Positions 41,724-54,950 are shown, counted from the stretch's first letter. The stretch: 64,000 nt of DNA from Terebella lapidaria (GCA_949152475.1 OX424559.1:33461119-33525118); one strand, 5' to 3'. The notes: generated by a model from the sequence alone, not told the origin. Numbers and translations: made by a program.

Positions 41724-44700
41724 CTACACTAGCCTTCCCCCTCCTCCATAGGCTGCTCGTCTGTGCCACCCTCCATTTGGGCTGGGCGGCGGGTCCCTAC
41801 GCTGCGGAGCGAGGCGCTCCACGAGCGGAGCCGGGAGTTGGAACTTCGGCTGCACGGGCGGACGAGGCAGGCCTAGCGGCGGTTGCAAGGGCTGGACTGG
41901 AGAGCCCTGATTGCCAGGTCCTGATGAAGCCAGAAGGAAGGAGGTTGGTAGAGCCGTTGCGCCTAGGTTAGCCACGGCGGCGAACATCTCTACCGTATCG
42001 CGGGTGTGCTCCTGACCGGCCATGCGCTCTCCCCATTTCTTTACCAAAATCGGGTAGATGGCCAGCTCCAGAGCTGCATCCGCCCACTGAGCAATGGACT
42101 GGGCCAGGACGGTCGACATCGGGTCGTCAACCCCCTGGTGTAGGCGAGACTGAGCGGCCTCGGCTTCAACTAGGCGACGCCGCAGCCTCTCATTCTCAGC
42201 CACCAGTCTTTGCATCTCAGCAGCAACCTTGGGGGAGAGGAAGACCTGTTCGGACTAAGCGGCTTGGGCAGCAGCTTTCTCTCGCTCGAAAGCCTGCCGC
42301 TCACGCTCTGCCGACAGAGTCCGGTAGCTCTCAAGGCTACGCTGGGTACCCTCCATGAGGCCCTGGTCATGTGCCAAGTGGCACGCGACCCGAGAGACAT
42401 CCGCACGGTACCGGCTCAGCCGTTCCAGAGAGCGGTCCATCTCCGCAACGAGGTACTCCGTGGTTTGGGTGAGCCTTCCTCACTGGGGGTGATCCCAGGG
42501 GTGCTCTTCCCGTGCGCGGACCAACGCGGCCACTCCTCCGGATCCCAAGTCACCGATGGCTCGGGGTACCGGCAGGTTAGCCAGCGCTGGATCCGACGGT
42601 ATGCATTCCAGACCATCTCGGCGATGGCCAACCGCCTGGCCTACAGACTCGCGGAAAGTCTCGTAGGCCCTGGCAGCCGCATAACCGTACTGTCGGAGTA
42701 CATCCTCTACCGGATTGACGGGGTTCATGTTGAAGGAGGCAACGCTTTGCCAACCCGCAGACGTCTCTTCAATTACCATAGAGGGCGCGGACGTCAACCT
42801 CGAGAGAGGTGGCACACGTCCGGATCCACTTGCTCTAGAGGGAGCCTCACGGGGGTCTTAGGCTTGACCACCGCCGCGGAGCTCGAGGAGGCGGTGGTGC
42901 CTGCCACCACACGTCCCTCTGACAGACCTCCTGATACCATCACCTCCAGCAAGGCCGGAAACTCCTCCGCCGACAGGGCACCCGACGACTGAAGGGAGGC
43001 CGTCCAGTCCAGAGCGGTTCCGGAGGACGAACTCTTCCCCTTAGTCTTTGTCGGGGTGCGTCGCTTGGAGGAGGCCACGCATGTCCGGGCCACAATCTGC
43101 GGCATCTCTGACACGACCGTGGTGATCCAGGTCCGTTCTTCCTCTGGTTGGATAACCGGCGGTTGGCGGACAGCCTCTGCTGCTGTCCAGACGGCCTCTG
43201 CTGCCATCGTGTACTCCGCCGGGGTCTGGGCCATGGTTGCCGTTGGGCGAGCTGCGTAGCTCGAGCCTGCCGACACGATGCCAGACTCCCTCCAACTATC
43301 GTCCATGACGCGTTGTCCAAAGCGCCACAGACCGTAGTGGAAGATACAGTTCTTTGCAGACCCTGACGTGGTCATGATCGGCGCCACCCGAAGTGGAATG
43401 TATCCATAATTGAATACAGGCCCTGCTCCATCACCTACAGTGTGAAGTCCCTCACCGCAGTGTGCACCTGCGCGGTGAGCGATCAAGGCCTCCAGACTGG
43501 GGAAGTATCTCTTCCGCGGGCCACGAGCGTAGCACCGCCTACAGAAAACAACTTCACCCAGGGGTAATGGTAACCCGCCACATGCCGGCTCAAATGATCG
43601 TAGGAAGGGTACGATCCCTGTTGAGGGCATTGTGAGGGTCCTCATACCCGTCCAGGGACTGCGGACAGAAGGTGCACTCGATCCCGTCAGCTGTCACAGG
43701 CGGCAGTTCGACAAGCTCCTCGTCCGTCAGTGGACGAGGCCTGGTAAAAGGCGTGTCAGCCGTCGCACCCGCCTCCGACGAGTGGCGCGAATACGCGTCC
43801 CTGCCATACCGCAGAAGAAACAGTACGCCTTGCCACACACCGGGGAGTTCGGGGCCCATTTCGGCTCGCAGCCTCTTGAGAGGTGGCTGCTCCGAGGAGG
43901 ATCGTTGTGACAATTTTCTCGGACTGGACTTCGACCTAGTTTGGCTAGGCGCATTCTTCGCGCGTTGGGCAGCAGCCTTCCATTGTTGCTCACAGAAGGC
44001 CTCCTAGCCAGATTTCAACGCCGCCGTGGACAGGTCCGAAGCCCCGTCCGCTTCCGCTTGCCTCCGGAGAAGCTCCAGCTGGAGATCTCCTTCCTGTGGC
44101 ATGCGGCGGCCTGCATCGACTGGCGACGATCCACACTCGGCAGCTCCGGACGCCTTACGTTTGCCGGAGGACTTGCCGGAGGAGGTTCCTTTTGGTCCCC
44201 CGAAGGGCGACCCTTTACTGGAACCTCCCGCACCTTGGTCGGACTTAGCGGAGGTACTGCCCGCACCGCCTCCCGAATGATTTGGCGCTTTGGAACCTCT
44301 GGACTTGGCAGAGGACCCCCTGGCGCCACCCTGCGAAGGTGCCGGCGCCTTGGACCCTCCAGACTTAGGTCCGGACCCAGGTGGAGGACCACGGTTGCGC
44401 GAGTCTAAAGGCTTTGAGCACTTCCGGTGCTTCCTCTTCTTCTTCCGTGCGGATCGGCCTGTACCCTCATCGGGTACGGACTCAGATTGCCCGCGGTTAG
44501 AAGCCTCCAATTTCTGTTGGGCCTCCCACTGCTTCGCAGCAATCTTCCAAGCTCGGGCGCGGGTGTGTTTGGAGATGGGCAATGTAAACACATCATCCGT
44601 ATCCGCGGTCTGCTCCGGCGGGACATGGGATGCTGCTAATTCCGCATCGACCTGGTCTGACCAGCTCCAGTCTTACCCTGGACAGGCGGACCAGGCTCTG

Positions 44701-44932
44701 CAGGGTTGGACTCCGAGGGGTTCTCGTCGGGCGCGGTGTCCGCATGACCGCGGTCATCCAGACGGGTTTCCAGACGAGAACTCTCATCTGCGCCAAGAGA
44801 TGCAAGCATCTCCGCAGGCGGATGCAACTCGATATCCACACCAGCAGAGCCCCCCTTGCTGTAGTCCATCAACACCTCCATGTTTGGAAGCGGAGACGGA
44901 TCGAGGAGCTTCTCGGCACCTATAGCAGCCAA
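41724..44932 (-). pseudogene. Gy1-b post-pol accessory region (fossil, no known family)
   Basis: Sense open stretches at 44636-44932, 44004-44591, 43590-43913, 42794-43645, 42480-42815 and 41724-42215 carry the accessory content. It includes an acidic part (DYSKGGSAGVDIELHPPAEM), ISKHTRARAWKIAAKQWEAQ with a Lys/Arg run, and a Ser/Gly linker. Two zinc-finger-like stretches follow (ECTFCPQSLDGYED; FCRRCYARGPRKRYFPSLEA then LIAHRAGAHC). Next come RAYETFRESVGQAVGHRRDG and a coiled coil (LVAENERLRRRLVEAEAAQS), then ALELAIYPILVKKWGERMAG. The parts shared with Gy1-a keep order and similarity well above chance. The C2H2-like spacing suggests DNA or protein binding. The region is broken in a few places; function unknown. 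Confidence 0.65.
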
Positions 44933-45324
44933 GTTGCTCTCTACAGCACGGTCCTGCCTGTCAACTACACTTTCGTCATCGCTGCCGGAGTCGGATTCCT
45001 CAGAACCCGTGCCTTAGCTCTCGGAGATGGCCTCTCGGCCATCATCCTCAGAGCCCGATCGTCCCGAAAGCGAGTTATCGCTCTCAAGGGACTCATCTCC
45101 AGACAGGACTTTGCCGTCACTGTCCGGAGGCTCCTTCCCTCCCTTGCCTTCCCCGCTGCTTTGCTCAGCTATAATTCAAGCGCTCTTAAGCTTGAAGCAC
45201 TGGGAATCAGACCCGAAGATCTGCCTCAACCAGTGCCAAGTGCTCGAATGACCAGCGATTGCCGGCTACATTGTTTCTACAGCATTAGGGCTGGCAGTTG
45301 TCCTGCACGCACAGCAGTATAATG

Positions 45325-46905
45325 CGTCTCCATGGAAACGTCTATTTTTAGCATTGATCGATACAGGCCAACAAACGAATTACGTTTTCACTGCAGGCTG
45401 ACACATATACATGCATCCCCCCCCCCCCGGTGACTCCTTATCATGCCATGTATACGGGTGGCTTAAATACAGGCCATCCTGGGGGATCCCGCTATCACAT
45501 ACAGTAATTAAAATCAGTCATTAGCTATAGCTGCCGCACTGGCGGTAAATGATGTGAAGTTAATCACCTCAGCAGGATAAAGATTGTATGCAATGTTTCA
45601 GAAGTCGATCTACTTGTGGATTGTACGATTATGTCCACCTATCAGTAGCGATAAAAATAAATTTACCACCGCTCACACAGTAATGAAAATAATTTCACCA
45701 CCGTTCGCCGGCCAACAAGCTTCCGATACACAGCACACAATCTCCTACACCCCTCTAACGAAAGCAGAAATCTTCCGATTTATAACTCTCTATTGCACCA
45801 GGAAAAAGATATATCACTAAACTTGTCTCAATGTATGATCAAATGAATAAGAATAGCGTTTCCACGGAATGCACACATACTAGTGGTTTATATAATCCAC
45901 TCAGTAACTAATAACATGAGATGGATAAATAAATATAAACACTCTCCATAGCCGCTGGTACGCTTACAAGGCATTCGAGCATGCCCATGTTAGCCCTAAA
46001 GACAATTGAGCGCCCTGTGGGCGTTCATGACGCGCCCACTAGCAACCCCAACGTACGATAAGGCCACGGAGCAATGCCGCGGTCAAACCCAGAGCCCATA
46101 CAACAGCCACTGGAGCGCGGATCCAATAGATTTAGACGTGGTGCCGGCAGGTCCATAACCTCAATGGTTAGGGGGCGAACCCTTCATGCCGGCGCCCAAT
46201 CTAGAAAATCCCAAACATGATGAAATCAATAGCCGGCGCTCGTCCGGACCTGCCCGCGGACGGAGTCCAGATCCAGACAATCACCATAACATGGCATATT
46301 GACCTCATCCGATGGTAATGATAGGGATTAAAAACCACAAAATATGCTGCACATGTAGAATACAACCCCCTTCTTAGAAAGAGGCCAGGGTTCCGGTCAT
46401 TCCGGCCGGACCGCGTTTTGTAAGGTGCGATCCGGACGAGAATGAGTGTCACCCGCTGCCGCGGCTGGTCCGCACATGCAGACTTAACAGCCGGTCCATT
46501 AAAAATAATTAGAAACCTTATCCTACTATAAACAACCTTACAGTAGTGGCTCACGGGTGATAACGCACCGAAATGTGTCATCCGAGAGCCGGAGCGCCGG
46601 ACGAGTCACGCGGATGAACCGTGGACATCAGTCCTCACATCCGCATACTTTCCCCGCATCCATATGCCAGTTCCCCAAATCCGTGGGAAGGCGCTTCTCC
46701 CATAGCGAATGTAAATCCCAACCTCAGTCTGGCCATATCAGAGGTTGTCCATGGACCAAGGGGCATCCGGCCAATCCACAAAAGTGGTCCGGCGAGCGTA
46801 GGCGTTGGGTTAACTATGCCGGACAGCAGTCCACAAGATGCGGATAGTACTCTGTACTCTGTCCGGATCGGAATCCCAACGGATCCGGTGGTCCACCTCT
46901 GTCAC
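45325..46905 (-). other. Gy1-b post-pol linker
   Basis: It shares non-coding blocks with the Gy1-a linker, such as the complement of GGTTCGCCCCCTAACCATTG near 46150-46190. A C-rich homopolymer lies near 45418-45428. No sustained sense frame was seen. Confidence 0.5.
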
Positions 46906-46910
46906 CTGTT

Positions 46911-47924
46911 TCAGTATGGTGAACGGGCCAATCCATGGCTTCGCAAATTTTTTACCTTGCTTAGCCTGTGGATAATAGTAGCGCACCTTGTCTTCTTCCG
47001 CAAAAGCAGGCCTACCCTTGGCATGGGCGTCATAGCCACGCTTCTGCCGGATGGCAGACTTGTGTAGGCGTGCTCACGCGAAATCATGGGCGTTCGCCAG
47101 GGTGCGGCGAACCCACTCCACGTACTCCGGACCGCACTGGGGTACCGCACCGGTTTCTGCCGCAGTTCCCGGCCGTACATCGCATGCAGAGTTACTCCAG
47201 TCGAAGAGTGGACTGACAACCTGTACGCCATTAAGACATACGGGAGGTGGTCATCCCAATCATTCGCACGATCATTTACAAAGGCCGCCAGCATATTCAG
47301 GTTAGATCGGTTGAAACGTTCGACCTGTCCGTCAGACTGGGGCCTGTAAGGGGTGGTCCAGACCTTGGTACTGCCCAGCATCTGTGCTAGGTTCCGGAAC
47401 AGGTTGCTCTCAAATTGCGTGCCCTGATCCGAATGTATCTGTTTAGGTACACCATGGTAAACCACCCACCTATTCACCAGCAACCGAGCTACCTCGTCCG
47501 CACTTTGGTGCTGCAGCGGATAGGCGTCGGTATATCTGGTAAAATAGTCCGAGATCACCAGGATGTACCGTAACCCACGCGGAGTGACCTGATGAGTATC
47601 CAGTATGTCCAAAGCGATCCAGTCAAAAGGCGCGCCAGCCTTAACCATGGTTAACGGGTGCTGCCCAGGAGCCGGAACTTCTTTGCGAGCCTGACACCGA
47701 GGGCAAGCTGCTCACCACCGTTGCACGTCCGATCCGCTACCAGGCCAGTGAAAGCGCTGTTGTAGCCGATGGACGGTCCTCTGGATTCCCAGCTGACCGG
47801 TCACCTGGAGGTCATGCAACTGATGGAGCACTTCTTTTTGTAGCTCCGCCGGAAGCACCAACTGCCAATTAGGGGGCAGTGGGCTCGGTGGCTCATAGCG
47901 CCGGTACAAGAGGCCATCCCTCAA
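46911..47924 (-). pseudogene. Gy1-b integrase (fossil)
   Basis: The lead-in LHQLHDLQVTGQLGIQRTVH and RFHWPG fits the zinc-binding N-terminal part. The DDE core shows DWIALDILDTHQVTPRGLRY, HSDQGTQFES and SDGQVERFNRS. It is nearly identical to the Gy1-a core. Broken in few places. Confidence 0.88.
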
Positions 47925-47939
47925 GGCGAGTCATTCCCA

Positions 47940-48760
47940 CTAGGAGATAAGAGACTGAGTCTCCTCCCTGTAGGTCTTCCGCTCATCCTTGAGTGGCTTC
48001 TGGCCGGCCTCAAGGGCCTTTATAACCGGTGTCAGAGTACTGTCAGCTCTCTGCTTTGCAGCCAGTTGTGCAGGAGAGTACCCGCCCAAGTAGTTCGGCT
48101 CCTCATCCGATATGTCCGACTGCGCACCAGCAGCCATCACCACGGGGGGCAAAGACCGCTCATACTCAGACTCATCTGAGGACGCAGAGGGTACCCACGA
48201 GGAGTACACCGCCGGACTCGAGGAAGACTCGCTGAAGCTGAGTCGCATCTCCGGTTGAAATGCGGGACGCCATCGCCGGTGACGGCGGGTCCTCGTGCGG
48301 GGTTGGACTTCTGAGGCTCGGGCCGCCGTGTTGTTAGAGGGGGCGGCTATCTGGGGCCTTCCCGGAAGGTCTAATTCCGAGTCTGAGGAAGAATCCCCAA
48401 TGCGCTGGAATGGAGTCATCCCGGCACAGTTAGGGTTCTTGCACTTATGACAATGTGACAGTCCGTCAGTGTTGCCGTGCAGCTTCCCGGCGCGGTGCTC
48501 AATCTGCATGTCATACTCCTGGAGCTTGACAAGCCACCGGGCCACCAAGCCGTCGGCCTCACTATAATTGAGGAGCCACCGGAGCGAACTGTGATCAGTC
48601 CGCAGTCGAAAATGCAGCCCCAACAAGTAATGCTGGAACCGCTTCGTCATGGTTACCACCATGAGGAGCTCGCGGTGAGTCGTGCAGTAGTTCATTTGAG
48701 AGCGACTCAGAGCCACACTCGCATAAGTCACTACACGCTCCTGCCCATCCACGATCTGCG
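47940..48760 (-). pseudogene. Gy1-b RNase H and tether (fossil)
   Basis: YASVALSRSQMNYCTTHREL, HYLLGLHFRLRTDHSSLRWL and IEHRAGKLHGNTDGLSH are RNase H and connection motifs. A CHKCKNPNCAG cysteine motif and a Ser/Glu-rich spacer follow before the integrase. It is equivalent to the fragment at 238-575. Confidence 0.85.
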
Positions 48761-48789
48761 AGAGGACACCGCCGAGTGCAAAGTTACTC

Positions 48790-49810
48790 CAGGATGTGTC
48801 CAGGATGTGTCCGGACGAGGGTGCCGCAGCACCGGGGCAGCTACTAGAGCTTGCCGGAGGTCCGAGAAGGCGATTGCCTGCTCAGCTTCCCAGACAAAAT
48901 CGGCGCCCTTTTCCGTGAGGATAGTAGGGGGGCGTGCAATCTCCGCGATGCCTCGAATAAACTGGCGGTGGTAGCTCGCGAAGCCCAAAAAGGATCTCAT
49001 GTCTGCCATGTCACAGGGCCGGGGCCAGTGCTGTACGGCCTCGACCTTCGCGGGGTCTGGTCTAACTCTGGTGCCTGTTACCATGAAGCCCAAGTATAAA
49101 ATCTCCTTAGCAAAGAGCTCACACTTGCTGGGCTTCAATTTAAGGCCTGCTCCGCGGATGCGATGGAGCACCATCTGGAGGTTGGTGAGGGTTTCCTCGA
49201 ACGACTGGCCATACAAGACGACATCGTCGATGTAGACCATACATCGCTTCCAAAGGAACCCTTTCAGGACCATCTCCATGAGGCGCTCGAATGTCGCAGG
49301 TGCGTTGCAGAGCCCGAACGGCATTACCTTAAATTGGTAGAGCCCGTTCTTGGTAACAAAGGCAGTCTTCGCCCTATCACTCTCGTCCTTCTCGACCTGC
49401 CAATACCCAGAGGCCAGATCCAGAGCACAGAAGTAGTGCAATTCGGCCAGGGCGTCGAAGGTGTCCTCGGTGTGCGAAAAAGGATATGAGTCCTTCCGCG
49501 TGGCATCGTTAAATTTACGATAATCCACGCAGAACCTCCACGAGCCGTCCTTCTTTTTAACCATAACCACAGGATTGGCCCAAGGGCTATCATTGGGTTC
49601 GATGATGTCTAGCTCGAGCATCTTTTGCACCTCCTGGTTTATGACCTCTTGGTGCACAAGAGCTGCTTGTCGTAGACGCTGTTTGATCGGACGCTCGTCC
49701 AGGAGGTCGATGCGGTGTTTGGCCACGTCTGTTTTGCCAACCGCCTTGATTTCCAGGATCCCCGAGAGGATATGCCCAGCCTCCTCCTGGGTCCATCCTT
49801 CATACACAGT
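48790..49810 (-). pseudogene. Gy1-b reverse transcriptase (fossil)
   Basis: A long open stretch carries DSPWANPVVMVKKKDGSWRF, FCALDLASGYWQVEKDESDR, MPFGLCNAPATFERLMEMVL, the active site CMVYIDDVVLYG, and the thumb (MRSFLGFASYHRQFIRGIAE). This is the fullest reverse transcriptase of the Gy1 copies. Confidence 0.9.
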
Positions 49811-51600
49811 CGTCCGCCATACCTGGAGTTAGTAATCCCCCAGATCGCCGTTATCCCCGTTGAACTTCTTCTGCCAGGAAGACTGATCCGGCCTTCGGTG
49901 ACCGCTTCCGTGCAAGCAGCGCGACAAACAGGGTCGTCAGGGATAACCCGGGTGGACGACGCGAGTGTAGCAGTAGCTGCCACACAGCCGCACTGCAGCA
50001 CAACTGGAGCATCAGTGGGATTCACCACGAGGATAGGCATCGTGCGGGTGTCGGACTTGACCAGAGCCCCACCCAGCACGAGTCCCGTTCCTCGAGCGAA
50101 ATTGCTCACAGGTTACACTATACACAGACAACCATCAAGGGGCATGCGCGGGCGGCGCGGCCTCGCCTCGATGATCATTTCGCTCAAAGGCAGCACAATG
50201 GTTGTGCGCGCCGCCCGAAGTTGGAATGAACGGGTCGGACCCGACCGGAAGAGAAAATGTGTGTCATCTCCCTTCCGGAGTTCGTTGGAGCTAAAGCTGG
50301 CGATCAGCTCAAACCGACTGGCCTCCAAGCCCGGATAGGCTCTCCAGCCAAGTACACGCAAGTTAAATGAGTTCTCGGTCACAGACTCATTCGGTAGGCG
50401 GAGTCAAGCCTTAAACTGTCACTTGAACATCCGCCTGTTTGTCGTCGGCGTGAACAGCAAGCAAAGTTGCTGGGCAACCTCGCCAAACGTAGCCATCCCC
50501 AGATTCCCCACCGGTAGACACTGCATCATTCGAGGGCCTTGATTTCCAGGATCCCCGAGAGGATATGCCCAGCCTCCTCCTGGGTCCATCCTTCATACAC
50601 AGTCGTCCGCCATACCTGGAGTAAGTAATCCCCCAGATCGGCGTTATCCCCGTTGAACTTCTTCCGCCAGGAAGACTGATCCGGCCTTCGGTCGCGCAGA
50701 GAGCGCGCCCGGTTGGCGGATCCAGCTCTGGGGTCGGCGGTATAAGACGGGGAGGTCCGTGCACTACCCGCTCCCGCAGCAGAGTCCGCAGGTGCAGACC
50801 CGTACGCCGCGGACATGGGAGCCGGGAAGCTCACGCTCGCTGCCGGGTACATACCCACAGGAAACCCACCCTGACTTGGTGCGGTAGGGACTTCCGTCGA
50901 TCCTAACAGATAGGATCCAGACGGGGCGGCATAACTGGCGTAGCTGGGAGCCGAAACTGTCGGTTGCCAGTTTGCTCCCGGAGCACCATGACTGCCAGGA
51001 TAGGCTGACCACGTGGCAGCAATTCCGGCCATGGGAACAGTCAAAGCAGTAGCCAGCGTGGTGCCCCCAAGTCGCGGAGCAGGCGCGGGTCCCATGGTTG
51101 AGACCATCAGCGTCTACAGACTTGGAAGGACTGGGGGAGGGGCCACTGGCCCAGTCATCCCCAGACTGTAGGGGATCGTCGGATCGACGCTCAAAGAAGC
51201 AGGCTGATTCTGCTTGTACTGTTCAAGCGCAATGGAAATCAGCCACTGTTCCCTCTCCGATATTGGCCCCAAGAGTCTCTGTGAAGTCGGTGAGGGCGAG
51301 CGGTTCCGCCGAACTGATCGTCTCTAATGAGGCGACAGGGCGTGGTCGTAGCGCCCCAAAGGAGCCAGCTCATCCAAGGTGTTAGTGAGCTGGTCCATCA
51401 CGCCCTGTAAGGACCGTCCAACATCCGGACTGGGAGCTCGCAAGGGAGTCCACCCAGCCGATGTCGGTAGCCAGAACAGTTGGTCCATTTGACTGGGGCC
51501 GACCGCGGTGACTGGCACTCGATTCCGGATGTCCGGAGACGTCCCGCGTAAGAGCGCTGGTCGATGAGGTCATCCGGACAAGGGCTGGCGCGGAGTAAAG
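49811..51600 (-). pseudogene. Gy1-b gag and protease region (fossil, rearranged)
   Basis: The gag part 50526-51107 (Pro/Ala/Gly-rich, ending SSWRKKFNGDNADLGDYLLQ) and protease-adjacent pieces near 49900-50380 (EMIIEARPRRPRMPLDG) are recognisable by comparison with Gy1-a and Gy1-c. The order is disturbed by repeated segments, as expected from template switching or unequal recombination. Confidence 0.75.
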
Positions 51601-51970
51601 CCGTTTCCAGCTCCGCTTACTGCGCCTAACTCGTCGAGGCCCGACCTCGATGGCAACAGATGTTGTGGCCCGCAGAGCTCGACTCTACGTCCGGAGACGG
51701 AGTCGAAGACGCCAGAGTTGACTCCGCTGACTGGGTCTGGTCTGGGGGTCGTCCGGACGTCTCTGGCTATCGCCGGAGTCACTTTGGGGCGACTCACAGC
51801 CGTCATGCGACCGAGTCCGGTTCGCAACACTACTTTCTTTCTCTTTCTCACTCATTTTTGTTTCAAGTGTCCTGGAGGAGGCAAGAGGTCCCCAGGGACG
51901 AGGGAGCAAAAACACTGCGACGTTGGGCTGAAATGGAGCGCCGTCGGACTGATCCTGGTCACGGCACCAA

Positions 51971-52661
51971 TGTAAAGTTTCAAAGTCGTCCGCTAACCGG
52001 GATCCTCGAGGATAGTCCTCTCACCACAGGTCATTCCGGACGCGCATCTGCTATCCTCAGATCCTCGCTGATAGTCCGCTCACCGAGGGTCACTGTGGGC
52101 GCAGCGCCTACTCTATCATCAGAACGTTAACCAGGTAGCAGCCCGCCCAGCGAGCCCAGACATGCGGACACCACTCAGATACAGGATCATCACCGTGGTG
52201 TTAACTGTAAGGCCGGCTCGCCACGGTCCGCCACGGGGAATGGAACCCCGGACAGCCCGACAGTCCGCCAGAGCCTGTGTCGCACCATCCAAGGTGGGAG
52301 ACTGGTGATCCAGAGGGCGTACGCCCCCGAGTCATCAAGGTCTTCCCCACCCGGGCCCCCTATCGAAATTGTCCCCAGGGGCCCGTGAGGGCCTTAGCTA
52401 CGGAGCGAGGACGTAGAGCTCATGGCCGAGCTCTCCGTCATCTCTCTCGCCTTGCTCTGAGACAACTTCACAGACCAAAACGCCTCCAGAGTATTTATAA
52501 CCCAAGAGCACGAGAAACGAAAGAGATGACGTAAGACCATTGTTATAGCTTACTGGGCGAGAGATTGGAGAGCATTGCTAGGCAGCGCGTGCTTCGAACA
52601 GAAGCGTCCAAAACAGAGGATGTAAAACAAGAGTGTTTAATCTTTGGGCAAAATCGCCACA
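51971..52661 (-). repeat. Gy1-b 5' LTR
   Basis: The minus strand has a TATAAATA box (52499-52492). The same primer-binding site as Gy1-a follows it in element sense (complement at 51954-51969). Confidence 0.9.
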
Positions 52662-53918
52662 TTTGTATTGAAATAATAGAAAGAATATATAAATTTTTAT
52701 CTCAACGAAATCTAATGTACCGGATTATTCGTTTATATTAGTATTCTTTACATATAGTTTGTCATTCATAGTCACGGAAGTTGACGGAACGTAAATTAGT
52801 AGCCTTGGCCTAGGCTACATGTAGACCCGACAAAGGCCTAACCCGGGGAAGCGGTGTTGTCCGTGGCCTATTAAAAGGAGACAACGTTCAGCTGGCTGAA
52901 TTGCAAAGAAATAAAATCCAGAAAAAAAAGTATTGTGACCAAGTGGGTGTATTTGGACGCATATATCTGTCATTTATATCACCCCTCTTCGTTGTTGTTA
53001 TTTATTGTTTATCTCTGGTGTTCTCCCGTCCTAGTAACTCACCAGATGACCCGTGTACCCATCACTAGGTTGAGCCAGTCACCGTGTGCTAGCTGGACAC
53101 GAATCACTGACAAGGAGTCCACAGCCTTGATTCACTCAGCTGGTACTGGTTATTTACTACTCTACCCAGTATGTATTCATTGCCGGTGAGCTTTGCACAC
53201 TGGAGGGTGCTGTTTCTCTACATACATCAGCTCCTCATACACGCACATGCATGTACAAACTCACACACAACTGCACACAAACATACATCGCATACCACTC
53301 ACAGTGGCACCACAACTTCACAAACACATGTGACGTCACATTGTCACAAACTCAGAGCCGCTATATTAACTCGGGGAATTATGACCACGGGGAGACTCAG
53401 CAGTGGGAGGTGGTCACGATGACACCTTTCACAATAATGTACACCCATTCTGGCATTAGCTGACGTCTCCAAGAGCATATATTGAGGAATGCGGCTCTCA
53501 ATGTTTTCCGACTTGCTACGCTACATTATAGGACATGGAGCTCTTTACTGAGTGTTTTCCCCAGTTCCAGTTACCTGTGGCAAGGGAAACACCCTAAATT
53601 ATGACACGCTGGTTGGAGTTTACGCCGAAACGTAAATTATTCAAACCAAAACACCAATATTTACACACATCAAGGATTTAGGAGCCCACAGCCGTGGGGA
53701 CCTTCTGCTGGAGCGTTCATACACTCCAGTCAGGAGATCATGGATTCCACCTCCCTCCCTGGATTCTCGGCCTATCCCGACACAACGAGAGAATCACTAT
53801 ACCCCGTAACGTGAGTTCATGATGCTCACGGTGACAAATTATCGAGCTATATATGTACTCGAATTGTCTACCGGATCTGAAACGTCACTTCGTTACAGTA
53901 TGATACACAACATCATAC
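52662..53918. other. No gene seen
   Basis: Mixed unique sequence with a CACA-rich patch near 53230-53300. No sustained frame, domain or repeat that I recognise. Confidence 0.45.
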
Positions 53919-54058
53919 AAATATTGGATGTTGAGGAGTCCAAAATACAGTTTACGGGATGAAGAAATGTCATATTGGCCGAGGCATCAGCCGAGCTCAA
54001 TATGATATTTCTGAATCACGTAAACTGTATATTGGATGACTGTCAACATCCAACATTT
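53919..54058. mobile_element. Snap-back MITE-like palindrome (~65-bp arms)
   Basis: AAATATTGGATGTTG at the left pairs with CAACATCCAACATTT at the right. The inner arms ATACAGTTTACG and CGTAAACTGTAT, and GAAATGTCATATTGG and TCAATATGATATTTC, also pair around a short loop near 53988. Many differences and small gaps occur. The CCAATAT words resemble short dispersed repeats. Three 21-bp CCGTCCAATATA-type units follow at about 54176-54230. Confidence 0.65.
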
Positions 54059-54260
54059 GCTATTTTATTTACGGAGTCAAAACGAACAAAAGCCACATGC
54101 ATTTTTGTTGGGAGAAACCCAGAGTGGGGAAGACCTACATGTAATACGCGCTCTCATTGGCTGATAAGCACAACATCGTCCAATATACATTTTTGCCGTC
54201 CAATATAGACTTTCGCCGTCCAATATAGAGTATGTAGGATTGTCACGTGGTCCAAATCGT

Positions 54261-54950
54261 CTAATCAGGTGTGTCCTTACAATGCTTACCACCGCAAGTG
54301 GTGCAATAGTTCATTTGAGAGCGGCTCAAGCCCACACTCGCATAAGCTACTACCCGCTCTTGCCTGTCCACGATCTGTGAGAGGACACCGCCGAGTGCAA
54401 AGTTACTCGCGTCAGTGTCCAGAATGAACTCGCAATCTGGACAAGGGTGCCGCAGCACCGGGGCCGCTACGAAAGCTTGCCGGAGCTTCGAGAAGGCAAT
54501 TGCTTGCTCGGCTGACCAGACAAAGTTGGCGCCCTTTTCCGTGAGGATAGTGAGGGGATGCGGGATCTCCGCAAAGCCGCGTATAAACCGGCGGTGATAG
54601 CTCACGAAGCCCAAGAAGGACCTCACATCTGCCACGTTACAAGGCGGAGGCCATTTCTGCACGGCCTCTATCTTTGTGGGGTCTGGTCTAACTCCGGTGC
54701 CTGTTACCATGAAGCCCAAGTATAGGATCTCCTGGGCGAAAAGTTCGCACTTACTTGGCTTCAATTTAAGGCCTGCTTCGCGGATGTGATGAAGCACCAT
54801 CTGGAGGTTGGTGAGGGTTTCCTCGAACGACCGGCCATACACGACGACATCGTCGATGTAGACCATACATCGCTTCCAGAGGAACCCTTTAAGTACCATC
54901 TCCATTAGGCGCTCGAACGTCGCTGGTGCGTTGCAGAGCCCGAACGGCAT
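54261..54950 (-). pseudogene. Gy1-c reverse transcriptase C-terminal part and RNase H start (fossil)
   Basis: MPFGLCNAPATFERLMEMVL, CMVYIDDVVVYGRSFEETLT, VRSFLGFVSYHRRFIRGFAE and FILDTDASNFALGGVLSQIV give RT palm, thumb and RNase H start. The copy's homology stops soon after, near 54285. Confidence 0.88.

Larger units (their letters stand above)
40737..52661 (-). mobile_element. Gy1-b: Ty3/gypsy retrotransposon, two LTRs, broken and internally rearranged
   Basis: This is the same family as Gy1-a, on the minus strand: its 5' LTR is 51971-52661 and its 3' LTR 40737-41448. The order (primer site, gag, protease, reverse transcriptase, RNase H, integrase, linker, accessory region, polypurine tract) matches Gy1-a. 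At 11.9 kb it is longer than Gy1-a, partly because its pol and accessory parts are fuller. The gag-protease part is rearranged and there are several breaks overall. No clean target duplication was found. The LTRs differ more than those of Gy1-a, so it is probably older. Confidence 0.92.
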
